Assembly (NCBI RefSeq): GCF_009866765.1
Contig: NZ_CP019431.1
Location: forward strand, 2,046,001-2,110,000
Direction of reading: 5' to 3'
DNA length: 64,000 nt
DNA from: Pseudomonas sp. S35
GTDB lineage: Bacteria; Pseudomonadota; Gammaproteobacteria; Pseudomonadales; Pseudomonadaceae
Shown here: positions 1-8,936 of the stretch, in pieces
How the letters are laid out: every line of letters starts with the position of its first letter
Numbering within the stretch: the stretch's first letter is position 1
Translations under genes and position numbers: made by a program
Notes under the pieces: model-generated
Seen by the model: only the letters and a program-made list of their open reading frames with translations
Databases searched by the model: none
What the model was told of the DNA's origin: nothing

Positions 1-545
1 AACGTAAACAGCAGGGCAAACAGCGCGAGGATACCGGCCTTGAACAGAATCTCTTGCTGTCGCTGGCTGAACGCGTCGTTGGACATGCCGACGATCACCC
101 GGCCCAGGTAGTCGGCGCGAGGGGCCTTGGCGTCATTGAGGTTGTCCTGGAAAAAGTCATTGCCCAGCTGGATATGTTGCAGGCGGATCGGTGCCTGGAA
201 CACTTTTACCGACAGTGAACGATCGTGCTTTTCCGACGGTTGTTCGACGTACACCAGTATGTTTTCGGTGCTGTCCTGAATTTCCAGAAAGCGTACGTGA
301 GGAGTCGCCAGCGTGGCGCGCAGCAGGCTTTCGAGCACGTCGTTGTTACCGGAAATCACCCCGTATTCAGTGGCGGGAGCCAGTTGGTTGGCAATCAGTT
401 GACCGGTATGGTCCAGTTCTTGGCGCAGGTCCTGAATCCGCACGAAGGTAAAGAAGCTGATCAGCAGCAACGTCAGCAAAAGTGCCGGGCCCAGGGTAAT
501 GAGTTGGGTACGGGTGTTGATGTCCCAACGACGGCGCAAGGTCAT
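1..545 (-). CDS. Hybrid sensor histidine kinase, N-terminal part (PA1611-like)
   Basis: Only the first ~181 codons are in the window; the gene runs off the left edge. The protein starts MTLRRRWDINTRTQL, has a membrane helix at about residues 17-37 (LITLGPALLLTLLLISFF), then a periplasmic loop containing QLAPATEYGVISGNNDVL, and reaches a second helix (ILFKAGILALFALLFT) at the window edge. This layout resembles the N-terminus of BarA/GacS-type sensor kinases. No kinase domain is visible, so the class is inferred from this domain and from gene order: in P. aeruginosa a GacS-like hybrid kinase (PA1611) lies close to gpsA. Its ATG overlaps the stop of the upstream binding-protein gene (ATGA), indicating translational coupling. 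A GGDEF or EAL output domain cannot be excluded. Confidence 0.6.
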   Translation of the reverse strand, partial: MTLRRRWDINTRTQLITLGPALLLTLLLISFFTFVRIQDLRQELDHTGQLIANQLAPATEYGVISGNNDVLESLLRATLATPHVRFLEIQDSTENILVYVEQPSEKHDRSLSVKVFQAPIRLQHIQLGNDFFQDNLNDAKAPRADYLGRVIVGMSNDAFSQRQQEILFKAGILALFALLFT

Positions 546-1471
546 GGGCGTTTTTCTCCTTCGGCCAATCGGGCAGCGACGCTGGCTTCGTCAACCTGTT
601 CGATCCCCAGTGAGCGCGCGACTTGCGGGTTGCTCACGACTTGGAAGTGTTCCGGGTACAGCGCGTGCGGCCAATGGGCAGGCGGCTGGTCCAGCAGGCG
701 GTCGAGCACCGCCAGCCAGTCGGCTTGGTCGCTGTAGGTGCTGGCCAGGCTGCCCGCGCGGACAAACCCTGCATTCGGGCCGACCAGCGGCAATTGCTGG
801 GCGTAGCTGCTCAGCAACAGGTTCTTTGCGGTTTTCGGGTTATACAGTTGCGGGTCATCCAGGCCGAGCAAGACGTCACTGTTCCTGAACAGCGATTGCA
901 GCGGGCGACTGTCGTTAATGTTGTCCCAGCGCTGGGGCACAATCTGCAGCGCCAATGCCGCCGCATACTGGCGCAGTTCGGGCAGCAGGAATTCACTGTC
1001 GACCCCGTAGAGCACGCCGATGCGCCGTGCCTGGGGCAAGACGCTGGCGATCAGCTGCAGTTGCCGCTCCAGCGGTGGGTCGCTCCACAGCAGGCTGATC
1101 CGCGCATGCCGTGAGGCCTCCGGGCGCTGATGAGCCTGTAGTCGACTAATGCGCAGGACCAACGTCGGCGGGCCTTGGGGGTCTTGCAGGCGCCAGTCGA
1201 GGCCAGGCAGGTCGAGCAGGATCAGGCGCGTGCCGGCGGGCAGGTGGCTTGGCGCTGGCAGATCTTGAAGGGGTGTAAAGGTGACACGGTCTTCAGGGCG
1301 TTGCCCGGCCAGTGCCTGGGTAAAGGCTTGCACGCCCGCTCCGTCTTCGGCGGCGGTCAGCAAGATATCGGCACTCCATGCCGGGGTGGCCAGCAGCAGG
1401 CACACCAGCAGCGCGCCGCGCATCCAGAGCTTATAGATAAAGAAGAAGGTCATCCGTGACGAGTCGCCCAT
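542..1471 (-). CDS. Periplasmic ABC-type substrate-binding protein
   Basis: 309 residues from the ATG one base after the TonB receptor stop codon. The N-terminus has a signal peptide after a short charged stretch (MRGALLVCLLLATPAWSA, cleavage near ATPAWSA), so the mature protein is periplasmic. The body has the alternating beta/alpha pattern of a Rossmann-like binding protein (RRIGVLYGVDSEFLL, SDVLLGLDDPQLYN, QLPLVGPNAGFVRAGSLASTYSD) resembling ABC substrate-binding proteins of the YtrF/TrpX sort. It lies between a TonB receptor and a sensor kinase, with 1-bp spacing and ATGA overlap respectively, so the three form one operon. An inferred role is supplying ligand information to the kinase. 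No permease or ATPase gene is adjacent. Internal starts at M7 or M17 are possible and would give a cleaner signal peptide. Confidence 0.65.
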   Translation of the reverse strand: MGDSSRMTFFFIYKLWMRGALLVCLLLATPAWSADILLTAAEDGAGVQAFTQALAGQRPEDRVTFTPLQDLPAPSHLPAGTRLILLDLPGLDWRLQDPQGPPTLVLRISRLQAHQRPEASRHARISLLWSDPPLERQLQLIASVLPQARRIGVLYGVDSEFLLPELRQYAAALALQIVPQRWDNINDSRPLQSLFRNSDVLLGLDDPQLYNPKTAKNLLLSSYAQQLPLVGPNAGFVRAGSLASTYSDQADWLAVLDRLLDQPPAHWPHALYPEHFQVVSNPQVARSLGIEQVDEASVAARLAEGEKRP

Positions 1472-1472
1472 G

Positions 1473-3593
1473 CTAGAACTCTAGCTCCGCGCTGAAGTAG
1501 AGCACGTGACGATGGTCGTACGTGTTATCGGCCCAGGTGGTGGGCTGGTTGTCGAGGCGTTGTTGCAACATGCCGGCCAGCTCCACGTTGGCTTTGCCCA
1601 GGGCAATGCGCTTGGCCACCCGCAGGTCGACCCGTTCGAAGCGATATTGGTTAAGTGCGTCGTCGCCGTAGTAGAACAGCGCGCTGGACCACCCTTGGCC
1701 CCACTCGCGCAACCAGCCAGCCGAGCCACTGTTACGCGCGGTCTGCGCTTTGTCCAGCGGATTGCTGGTAGTGGCGTCGACATAAGCGTAGGTCAGCCGC
1801 AGGCGGTCGGCATTGCTTACGCGCCAGTCGAACTGCGACTCGACGCCGGTGAACCGTGAGCTGTTGGCGTTGCTGGCAATGTACTGATTGTTGCGCAGGG
1901 GCGAACTGATCATGTCGGTGATTTCGTCGTAGAACAGTTTCACGTCCATGTTCAGCCCGATGTCGGTAAAGAACCCGTTGTAGCCCAGTTCCCGCGAGCG
2001 CATCAGCTCTTTGTCGAGGTTGCCCGGGCCGCGGGTCTTCACGAAGTACTGGCCGGAATTTTGCCCGTAGGTCGGGGAGTTTAGGTTGGTGACGCGGTAG
2101 CTCCAATTGACGTTGTTCTCGAACATGTCCGGTGAGCGGATGGCTTCGGAGTACACCGCGCGCAGGCCGTGGCGTGGGTTGATCAGGTAGTTGACGGCCA
2201 CCCTTGGCGTCAGCGAGTGGCCGCTCAGGCGCGTGTCTTCAAACATGGCGCCGCCTTGCAGCAACCAATGCTCGCTGGCACGCCATTCCAGCTGGCCGAA
2301 CAAGCGCCAGGTGGTGTCGTCCAGGGTGCCATTGAAGTAGGTGTCGGAGTCGGCGCGGTCATAGCGATAGTTCATGCCGCTGACGAGGCGCAGGCTGTCT
2401 GACAGGCTGAGCGTGTCTTGAATCTCCAGGTCGTAGCGGCTTTCGCGGGTGCTTTGGCTGATGTCGCCGCACACGCTCTGGTTGGCGCCGTTGCGCCATT
2501 GGTCAAGCACTTGGTTGGCCAAGGCTTGTTCGGCGGCGCTGCCGGGTGGCGCGGTGCCCTGGCTGTAGGTGTCCATATGCCGGGCCAACTGTTCGGCGTA
2601 GTTGGGGTTGAGCTGCCACAGTTGAGTCAGCTCGGGGCTGAACGAAACCTTGGCATCACAGGCCTTCCAGATTTGCCGGCGGTCCCACTGCTGGGCCGAG
2701 CCTTGTACATAGAGGCTGTGCTCAGGGTTGAAGTCGACGTTCCAGCGTAGGGAGCCAGCGTAGTCCTTGGCCGTCACGTCGGAGTTGTCGCCACCTTCGG
2801 TAATCCCGGCGAATACTGGGCTGTAGGTATACGGGCGCTGGTTGGTACCTTCCTTGGCGTCCAATTGCCAATCGAGGCTCTGCTGCGCGTTCAAGGTTTG
2901 GCTTACGGCCAGGCTGAAGCGGTTAAGACGGCGACTGTCACGGCGGTCGGCGCCGCTGGCATCGCTGTCAAAGCCATCATCCTGTTGCCCGGACAGGGAC
3001 AGGCGCAAATCACCGGTTTCCCAGCCCACGCCCTGGCTGGCATAAAAGTCGTTGATCCCACGTTCGCCGCGGATGACCTTCACCCGTGTGCCGTGGCTGT
3101 TGGCCGGGGAACGGGTGAGGATATTGACCACGGCCATCAAGGCATTGGCGCCGTAGCTGACGGTGTTGGGGCCGCGGAATACCTCGATGCGTTCGATGTC
3201 TTCCATGGCCACCGGAATATCGCTCCAGTCCACGGTGGCCAGGCCGGCGCGGTAGACCGAGCGTCCGTCGATCAATACCTGCATGCGCCGCGCATCATTG
3301 GCGCTGGTGCCGTGGTAGTTCACCGCAGATTGGTTGCCGGTGGTGTATCCGACCATCATTCCCGGCACCAGGCGCAACAGTTCGCTGATGTCCCGCGCAC
3401 CGCTGGCCTTGATCAACTCGCTGTCGATCACGGTCATGCTGCCGGGCACGGCGGCGGCCGATTGCTTGAGGCGCGTGGCGGTCAATACCTGGGGCAGCGG
3501 CTCGTTGTCGAGGAACAGGTCATCGGCCAGTGCAGCGCTGCTGCACAACAGTATCAACAACAGAGATGAGCGGGGAGGAGGGCCAAAATACAC
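1473..3593 (-). CDS. TonB-dependent outer membrane receptor
   Basis: About 706 residues. I prefer the GTG at 3593, preceded by AAGG, because a normal signal peptide follows (LLLILLCSSAALA); the longest frame reaches 3647. After the signal comes a TonB-box-like segment (LPQVLTATR) and a plug domain of about 120 residues with the diagnostic EDIERIEVFRGPNTVSYGAN motif. A 22-strand-type barrel follows, ending in a terminal phenylalanine (AELEF), the usual outer-membrane insertion signal. Such receptors import siderophores, cobalamin, metals or similar ligands using TonB energy. The ligand cannot be read from the sequence. It is the first gene of the operon with the binding protein and sensor kinase, an arrangement suggesting ligand uptake or sensing. 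Confidence 0.85.
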   Translation of the reverse strand: MYFGPPPRSSLLLILLCSSAALADDLFLDNEPLPQVLTATRLKQSAAAVPGSMTVIDSELIKASGARDISELLRLVPGMMVGYTTGNQSAVNYHGTSANDARRMQVLIDGRSVYRAGLATVDWSDIPVAMEDIERIEVFRGPNTVSYGANALMAVVNILTRSPANSHGTRVKVIRGERGINDFYASQGVGWETGDLRLSLSGQQDDGFDSDASGADRRDSRRLNRFSLAVSQTLNAQQSLDWQLDAKEGTNQRPYTYSPVFAGITEGGDNSDVTAKDYAGSLRWNVDFNPEHSLYVQGSAQQWDRRQIWKACDAKVSFSPELTQLWQLNPNYAEQLARHMDTYSQGTAPPGSAAEQALANQVLDQWRNGANQSVCGDISQSTRESRYDLEIQDTLSLSDSLRLVSGMNYRYDRADSDTYFNGTLDDTTWRLFGQLEWRASEHWLLQGGAMFEDTRLSGHSLTPRVAVNYLINPRHGLRAVYSEAIRSPDMFENNVNWSYRVTNLNSPTYGQNSGQYFVKTRGPGNLDKELMRSRELGYNGFFTDIGLNMDVKLFYDEITDMISSPLRNNQYIASNANSSRFTGVESQFDWRVSNADRLRLTYAYVDATTSNPLDKAQTARNSGSAGWLREWGQGWSSALFYYGDDALNQYRFERVDLRVAKRIALGKANVELAGMLQQRLDNQPTTWADNTYDHRHVLYFSAELEF

Positions 3594-3788
3594 GGCACGG
3601 CCTTGATAATTACGGATAGCCGCCCATGTTAACTGAGGCGGGGCCATTTGCCAGTCGTCGCCCTTGCAATTACTTCACACAGGCATGGCATTTTCCGACA
3701 GGCGCACGAATTGATACGGGGGCTGGCCGCAAGCGGGCTGCTCCGTATAATGCCGCCATCGCCACTGGTATGGATTAACGGATTGCAT

Positions 3789-4814
3789 ATGACTGAACAG
3801 CACCCAATTGCGGTCCTGGGAGGCGGAAGTTTTGGTACCGCCGTGGCTAACCTGTTGGCCGAGAACGGTCACGCGGTGCGCCAGTGGATGCGTGATCCCG
3901 AGCAGGCCGAGGCGATTCGCGTGCACCGGGAAAACCCCCGCTACCTTAAAGGCATCAAGATTCATCCGGCAGTCGAGCCGGTCACCGATCTGTTGGCCAC
4001 CCTGACCGACTGTGACCTGTGTTTTGTCGCGCTGCCTTCCAGCGCCTTGCGCTCGGTGCTGGCGCCCCACGCCGAATGCCTGGCCGGCAAGATGCTGGTC
4101 AGCCTGACCAAGGGTATCGAGGCGCAGACATTCAAGCTGATGAGCGAAATCCTCGAGGAGATTGCCCCTGGGGCGCGCATTGGCGTGCTGTCCGGGCCGA
4201 ATTTGGCACGGGAAGTGGCCGAGCACGCGCTGACCGCCACCGTGGTCGCCAGTGAAGATGAAGCCTTGTGCGAGCGCGTCCAGGCGGTGCTGCATGGCCG
4301 TACTTTTCGGGTGTATGCCAGTGGCGATCGTTTCGGCGTCGAGTTGGGCGGTGCGCTGAAAAACGTCTACGCCATCATCGCCGGCATGGCCGTGGCCCTG
4401 GGCATGGGCGAAAACACCAAGAGCATGCTGATCACCCGCGCATTGGCAGAAATGACCCGCTTTGCGGTGAACCAGGGCGCTAACCCGATGACCTTCCTGG
4501 GGCTGGCGGGCGTGGGCGACTTGATCGTCACCTGTTCGTCGCCGAAAAGCCGCAATTACCAGGTGGGTTTTGCCCTCGGCCAGGGCCTGAGCCTGGAGGA
4601 CGCGGTGACGCGCCTGGGCGAAGTGGCCGAAGGCGTCAACACCCTCAAGGTACTCAAGGCCAAGGCCCAGGAAGTGGGCGTGTACATGCCGCTGGTCGCC
4701 GGGCTGCACGCGATCCTGTTTGAGGGGCGCACCCTTGACCAAGTCATCGAGTTGCTGATGCGGGCCGAGCCGAAAACCGATGTCGACTTTATTTCCACCA
4801 GTGGTTTCAACTGA
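3789..4814 (+). CDS. gpsA: Glycerol-3-phosphate dehydrogenase [NAD(P)+]
   Basis: 341 residues from the ATG at 3789; the open frame extends upstream to 3648 but that stretch has no family similarity. The Rossmann motif [18 protein letters not shown] is at residues 9-26. The conserved GpsA signature [21 protein letters not shown] and the substrate-site region [21 protein letters not shown] are both present, and the length is typical. The enzyme reduces dihydroxyacetone phosphate to sn-glycerol 3-phosphate in the cytoplasm, supplying the phospholipid backbone. It is followed 10 bp later by the DUF4389 gene and then sixA, a conserved Pseudomonas order. The upstream 140 bp separate it from the divergent TonB receptor and must hold both promoters. 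Confidence 0.97.
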   Translation: MTEQHPIAVLGGGSFGTAVANLLAENGHAVRQWMRDPEQAEAIRVHRENPRYLKGIKIHPAVEPVTDLLATLTDCDLCFVALPSSALRSVLAPHAECLAGKMLVSLTKGIEAQTFKLMSEILEEIAPGARIGVLSGPNLAREVAEHALTATVVASEDEALCERVQAVLHGRTFRVYASGDRFGVELGGALKNVYAIIAGMAVALGMGENTKSMLITRALAEMTRFAVNQGANPMTFLGLAGVGDLIVTCSSPKSRNYQVGFALGQGLSLEDAVTRLGEVAEGVNTLKVLKAKAQEVGVYMPLVAGLHAILFEGRTLDQVIELLMRAEPKTDVDFISTSGFN

Positions 4815-4824
4815 GGAACGCACG

Positions 4825-5172
4825 ATGAACGATCCGAAAGCAGCCCCCAAGTACGAATCCATTGTCCTGCGCATCCTGTGGATGCTGGTGTTTGCCGTGG
4901 TGTGGCAAGTGGCGCAGTTCCTGCTCGGCGCGCTGGTCGTGGTGCAACTGATCTATCGCCTGGTCTACGGCGCGCCGAACCTGGGCCTGATGAACTTTGG
5001 CGACAGCCTCAGCCAGTTTCTGGCGCAGATCGGCCGTTTCGGCAGCTTCCATAGCGAGCAAAAGCCTTGGCCGTTCGCTGATTGGCCAACCCCGCGGGCA
5101 CCTGAGGGCGAAGCCGCCCACAGTGTGCCACCGGCGCCGCATCCGGCGCGTGATGAAGAGCCGAAGCTATGA
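4825..5172 (+). CDS. DUF4389 family membrane protein
   Basis: 115 residues beginning MNDPKAAPKYESIVLRILW; this ATG lies 10 bp after the gpsA stop with AGGAACG as ribosome-binding site. There is one hydrophobic hairpin at about residues 15-48 (LWMLVFAVVWQVAQFLLGALVVVQLIYRLVYG), followed by a short soluble segment and a proline-rich, charged tail. The pattern fits DUF4389, a small family always found beside gpsA and sixA in pseudomonads; its function is unknown. The last codons overlap the sixA start (ATGA), so it is translationally coupled. Confidence 0.85.
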   Translation: MNDPKAAPKYESIVLRILWMLVFAVVWQVAQFLLGALVVVQLIYRLVYGAPNLGLMNFGDSLSQFLAQIGRFGSFHSEQKPWPFADWPTPRAPEGEAAHSVPPAPHPARDEEPKL

Positions 5173-5618
5173 AGTTGTGGATCTTGCGCCACGGTGAAGC
5201 CGAAGGGCATGCCCGTACCGACGCCGAGCGCAACCTCACCGAGCATGGCCGTGGCGAAGTGTTGCGCAGCGCGGTGCATCTGATTGGCCAGCCCCTCAGT
5301 GCGATTATCGCCAGCCCGTATGTGCGGGCGCAGCAGACCGCGCACCTGGTGCGCGACGTGCTGGCGTTTGCGCCTGAGATCCACACGGCGCCGTGGCTGA
5401 CCCCCGAGGGCAACCCGCTGACGGTCCTGGAAAAGCTCGACACCGATGACAACGTGCTACTGGTCAGTCATCAACCATTGGTCGGCAGCCTGATCAGCTT
5501 TTTGCAGCACGGTCATCAGCGCCAACCAGAGCCGATGTACACCGCCAGCCTGGCGGAACTGGAAGGCGACTTCCCGATGGCGGGGCTGATGAGCCTGGTA
5601 AGTGTGAAGAACCCGTAG
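5169..5618 (+). CDS. sixA: Phosphohistidine phosphatase SixA
   Basis: 149 residues with the histidine-phosphatase signature LRHGEAEGHA at residues 5-14 (catalytic His7) and the second catalytic region LLVSHQPLVG near residue 98-107. The length is that of SixA rather than the longer phosphoglycerate mutases. SixA removes phosphate from histidine residues of phosphorelay or nitrogen-PTS proteins in the cytoplasm. The start overlaps the DUF4389 stop, and the gpsA-DUF4389-sixA operon is conserved in Pseudomonas. The substrate in this strain is not deducible from sequence. Confidence 0.9.
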   Translation: MKLWILRHGEAEGHARTDAERNLTEHGRGEVLRSAVHLIGQPLSAIIASPYVRAQQTAHLVRDVLAFAPEIHTAPWLTPEGNPLTVLEKLDTDDNVLLVSHQPLVGSLISFLQHGHQRQPEPMYTASLAELEGDFPMAGLMSLVSVKNP

Positions 5619-5746
5619 GTTATTGCGCTGCGTTGGGCAAACGGTATATTCGCCGAAAGCCTGGACACTTTTCTGATGGACTGGCGCGCTCCGAGGCGGT
5701 TGTGTGGCAGGATTAGGGCCATCATAAAACCAACAAGGAAAATGGC

Positions 5747-6190
5747 ATGAGCCTGTGGCGCACTCAACCGAATATCGAACAGCTCAATGCGAGCCAGAAA
5801 AACACCATCGGTGAATTGCTGGATATCCGCTTTGAAAGCTTCGACGACGAATCCCTGACCGCCAGCATGGTGGTCGACCACCGCACTCATCAGCCCTTCG
5901 GCCTGCTGCACGGCGGTGCGTCTGTAGTGCTGGCCGAGAGCGTCGGCTCCATGGCCGCTTATTTGTGCGTCGATGCCAGCAAGTTTTATTGCGTGGGCCT
6001 GGAGGTGAACGCCAACCACCTGCGCGGTGTGCGCAGCGGGCGGGTGACTGCAGTGGCCAGGGCGATTCATATCGGTCGCACCACACAGGTGTGGGACATC
6101 CGCCTGACCACGCAAGATGGCAAGGCCAGTTGCGTGTCGCGCCTGACCATGGCCGTGGTGCCCCTGGGCGAGAACCCGCCAGCGCGATAG
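5747..6190 (+). CDS. Hotdog-fold acyl-CoA thioesterase (YdiI/PA1618-like)
   Basis: 147 residues. The motif HQPFGLLHGGASVVLAESVGS (residues 45-65) is the helix-and-glutamate signature of the 4-hydroxybenzoyl-CoA thioesterase AB/PaaI-type hotdog family; Glu61 is the expected catalytic carboxylate. The usual length of E. coli YdiI (MenI) is 136, very similar. It hydrolyses acyl- or aroyl-CoA thioesters in the cytoplasm. The position, three genes after gpsA, matches PA1618 of P. aeruginosa. Pseudomonads lack menaquinone, so a MenI role is unlikely and a general acyl-CoA housekeeping role is the better guess. A start RBS AAGGAAAA precedes the ATG. Confidence 0.88.
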   Translation: MSLWRTQPNIEQLNASQKNTIGELLDIRFESFDDESLTASMVVDHRTHQPFGLLHGGASVVLAESVGSMAAYLCVDASKFYCVGLEVNANHLRGVRSGRVTAVARAIHIGRTTQVWDIRLTTQDGKASCVSRLTMAVVPLGENPPAR

Positions 6191-6288
6191 GCGTGGCGTG
6201 AGTGTCATCATTCCTGGCAGTTACAGTCATTGCTGTAACGGCCTGGCATGGGGAACAATCCCATTCTGTTCTTTGAGATGGTTCCGGT

Positions 6289-7092
6289 ATGTCGCAGCAC
6301 GTGTTCTTTGCTCACGCCAATGGCTTCCCTTCGGCCACTTACGGCAAGTTGTTTGCCGCGCTGGCCCCGGAATACGCGGTGGCGCACTTGCCGCAGCACG
6401 GCCATGACCCCAGGTTTCCAGTGGACGATAACTGGCAAAACCTGGTGGACGAGTTGATCCACCATCTCGAACAACAGCCGGAACCTGTGTGGGGCGTGGG
6501 CCACTCCCTGGGAGGCGTGCTGCATTTGCACGCTGCCCTGCGTTGCCCGCACCTGTATCGCGGCGTGGTGATGCTCGACTCGCCCGTGCTGACCCGAGCG
6601 GACCGCTGGGTGATCCGCGCGGCCAAGCGCTTCGGTTTTATTGACCGCCTGACCCCGGCGGGGCGCACTCTGGGCCGTCGTGAAGAGTTCAGCGACCTTG
6701 ACGCCGCACGCAGTTACTTCGCCGGCAAGACCCTGTTCCGTGGTTTCGACCCGGAATGCTTCGACGCTTATCTGCAACACGGCCTGTACCAGGCGGGCGA
6801 CTGCTTGCGCCTGCGCTTCGATCCAGCGACTGAGATCAGCATCTACCGGGGCGTGCCCCACACCAGCCCTGGCCAGGTACGCCAGTTGAAGGTGCCGTTG
6901 GCGGTAGTGCGGGGGCGCCAGAGTCGGGTGGTGATGCGTCACCACGCCAGCGGGGTCGACCGCCTGCCCATGGGCGAAATGCTCACCATGCCCGGCGGCC
7001 ATATGTTCCCCCTCGAGCTCCCCCAGGACACCGCGACCTTGATCAAGACCTTGTTCACCCGCTGGCAAGCCCGCGAGCGCAGCAGCGCATGA
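6289..7092 (+). CDS. Alpha/beta hydrolase (PA1621-like)
   Basis: 267 residues. The N-terminus SQHVFFAHANGFPSATYGKLF carries the HANGFP element typical of this Pseudomonas family (HG-type oxyanion loop), and the nucleophile elbow GVGHSLGGVLHLHAAL places Ser at about residue 71. A late histidine (PGGHMFPLELP, near residue 241) completes the triad. It is a cytoplasmic serine hydrolase with unknown substrate. It overlaps the next hydrolase gene by four bases (ATGA), so the two tandem hydrolases are co-translated; this pair is conserved as PA1621-PA1622. Confidence 0.88.
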   Translation: MSQHVFFAHANGFPSATYGKLFAALAPEYAVAHLPQHGHDPRFPVDDNWQNLVDELIHHLEQQPEPVWGVGHSLGGVLHLHAALRCPHLYRGVVMLDSPVLTRADRWVIRAAKRFGFIDRLTPAGRTLGRREEFSDLDAARSYFAGKTLFRGFDPECFDAYLQHGLYQAGDCLRLRFDPATEISIYRGVPHTSPGQVRQLKVPLAVVRGRQSRVVMRHHASGVDRLPMGEMLTMPGGHMFPLELPQDTATLIKTLFTRWQARERSSA

Positions 7093-7943
7093 CTGCACCG
7101 GTCGAAGAAGTCCGCCTGAGCCTGCCCCATATCGAACTGGCCGCGCATCTGTTTGGCCCTGAAGATGGCTTGCCGGTGATCGCCCTGCATGGCTGGCTGG
7201 ACAATGCCAACAGCTTCGCGCGCCTGGCACCGAAACTTGCGGGCTTGCGCATCGTGGCGCTGGATATGGCCGGGCATGGGCATTCGGCGCATCGTCCTGC
7301 AGGGGCCGGTTATGCCTTGTGGGATTACGTCCACGATGTACTGCATGTGGCCGAACAACTGGGCTGGAAACGTTTTGCATTACTTGGCCACTCCCTCGGC
7401 GCCATCGTTTCCCTGGTGCTGGCCGGTGCCTTGCCGGAAAGGGTCACGCACCTGGGATTGATTGACGGTGTGATCCCGCCGACGGCCAGTGGCGAGAACG
7501 CGGCCGAACGTCTGGGCATGGCATTGCAGGCGCAATTGAACCTGTCGGGCAAGCGCAAGCCGGTCTACACCACCTTGGATCGGGCCGTTGAAGCGCGCAT
7601 GAAGGGCTTGGTGGCCGTCAGCCGAGAAGCCGCCGAACTGCTGGCCCAGCGCGGTCTGATGCCGGTTGCGCAGGGATACACCTGGCGTACGGACAGCCGT
7701 TTGACCCTGGCCTCGCCGATGCGTCTGACAGACGAACAAGCGATGGCTTTCGTGCGGGGCGTAGCATGCCCTACGCAATTGGTGGTGGCTGCCGACGGCA
7801 TGCTGGCGAAACATCCCGAATTGCTTTCCCAGCTACCCTTTACGGTGACAACGCTGCCAGGCGGTCATCATTTGCACCTGAATGATGAGCCGGGTGCGCT
7901 CCTTGTTGCAGACTGTTTCAATCGGTTCTTCTCCGCGCCTTGA
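7089..7943 (+). CDS. Alpha/beta hydrolase (PA1622-like)
   Basis: 284 residues, with LHGWLDNANSFARLAP at residues 35-50 (oxyanion HGW), the nucleophile motif LLGHSLGAIVSLVLAG (Ser near residue 101) and a terminal GGHHLHLNDEP histidine near residue 258. The fold is that of epoxide hydrolase/esterase relatives. It begins inside the last codon of the preceding hydrolase, so both are made from one message. Substrate unknown; the pair is part of the conserved gpsA neighbourhood. Confidence 0.88.
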   Translation: MTAPVEEVRLSLPHIELAAHLFGPEDGLPVIALHGWLDNANSFARLAPKLAGLRIVALDMAGHGHSAHRPAGAGYALWDYVHDVLHVAEQLGWKRFALLGHSLGAIVSLVLAGALPERVTHLGLIDGVIPPTASGENAAERLGMALQAQLNLSGKRKPVYTTLDRAVEARMKGLVAVSREAAELLAQRGLMPVAQGYTWRTDSRLTLASPMRLTDEQAMAFVRGVACPTQLVVAADGMLAKHPELLSQLPFTVTTLPGGHHLHLNDEPGALLVADCFNRFFSAP

Positions 7944-7992
7944 CTTGGGGCGGTCAACTGCCGAGGCTGGGCGGATTGAAAGGGAGTCAACC

Positions 7993-8049
7993 ATGAACAA
8001 TCTCAACACCGCTGTGACCTCCAATGGCCAGGGCTCGTTGATCTTATGA
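7993..8049 (+). CDS. 18-residue ORF coupled to the DUF4892 gene
   Basis: A short frame MNNLNTAVTSNGQGSLIL preceded by a strong ribosome-binding site (AAAGGGAG, about 8 bp before the ATG). Its TGA overlaps the ATG of the next gene (ATGA at 8046-8049), while that next gene has no good ribosome-binding site of its own. This looks like a leader peptide whose translation feeds the downstream gene, or the stump of a once longer gene. No known leader-peptide motif (runs of one amino acid, SecM-like stall) is evident. Confidence 0.4.
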   Translation: MNNLNTAVTSNGQGSLIL

Positions 8050-8864
8050 GCGTGCGTAACCGATCTATCCGTATCCTGGGGTTGAGCCTGATCAGCCCAT
8101 TGGTGTTCGCCGCTGATATACCGGGCAGCCTGGACCTGCCCGCCGTGGCCCGTCAGGTCGACGCGCAAATCGTCGATTACCGGCCGGCTGAAGAAAAAGA
8201 ACGCATCTACCCCATGGGCGCGATCCGCAAGATCAGCGGCCAATTGCGCTACGAAGGCCAGGCCACTGCACGAGGCCAAGCCACGGCGGTTACCTACGAA
8301 ATGCCTCCCGAACACAGCTCCGATGCGGCGTTCACCGCCACCCGCGAGGCGTTGCAGGCCAAGGGCGCGCAACTGTTGTTCTGGTGCAAGGCCCGCGATT
8401 GTGGTGAAAGCAGCCTGTGGGCCAACGAGATTTTCGGCAATGCCAAGTTGGTCGGTGCCGATGGGCAGCAGGAGTACCTGCTTCTGCGCCTGGCCGCACC
8501 GCAGGACAATTCCCTCATCGCCCTTTACGGCATTACACGTGGCAACCGCCGTGCGTACCTGCATGCGGAACAACTGGATGCGAGCGCGCCGTTGGGCAAC
8601 CTGCTGCCCACCTCCGCGACCCTGTTGCGCGAGTTGAAAAGTACCGGCGAACTGGACCTTCCTGCGCTCGGCGCTGAGCCTGACGACACGTGGTTGACCT
8701 TGATTTCCCGTGGCCTGAACCTCGATACCACCTTGCGCGTCAGCTTGACCGGCCCGACCGCCGAAGCCTGGCGCCAGGCTCTGGTCGACAAAGGCGTGCG
8801 CGCCGCGCGCCTGGAAACCGGTACCGGTGAAACCAAAGGGCTACACCTGCATCTGATACGTTGA
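8046..8864 (+). CDS. DUF4892 domain exported protein
   Basis: 272 residues with a signal peptide (MSVRNRSIRILGLSLISPLVFA, cleavage before ADIPGS), so probably periplasmic. The body includes ATREALQAKGAQLLFWCKARDCGESSLWANEIF, a segment with paired cysteines characteristic of the pseudomonad DUF4892 family next to the tandem hydrolases. The C-terminal third (LNLDTTLRVSLTGPTAEAW) looks like an OmpA/BON-like small alpha/beta domain. Function unknown. Translation appears coupled to the short ORF just upstream. A hairpin follows the stop. Confidence 0.78.
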   Translation: MSVRNRSIRILGLSLISPLVFAADIPGSLDLPAVARQVDAQIVDYRPAEEKERIYPMGAIRKISGQLRYEGQATARGQATAVTYEMPPEHSSDAAFTATREALQAKGAQLLFWCKARDCGESSLWANEIFGNAKLVGADGQQEYLLLRLAAPQDNSLIALYGITRGNRRAYLHAEQLDASAPLGNLLPTSATLLRELKSTGELDLPALGAEPDDTWLTLISRGLNLDTTLRVSLTGPTAEAWRQALVDKGVRAARLETGTGETKGLHLHLIR

Positions 8865-8872
8865 CCGATACA

Positions 8873-8906
8873 AGGCGAACGGACCCGCGCCGTTCGCCTA
8901 AGCTTT
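8873..8906 (+). terminator. Candidate rho-independent terminator
   Basis: A perfect 10-bp inverted repeat (AGGCGAACGG / CCGTTCGCCT) with a 7-base loop starts 9 bp after the DUF4892 stop codon and is followed by the weakly T-rich AAGCTTTCTT. The U-tract is poor, so termination efficiency is uncertain. Confidence 0.6.
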
Positions 8907-8936
8907 CTTCCTACAGCCTTCTTCTCGAGATACCCC

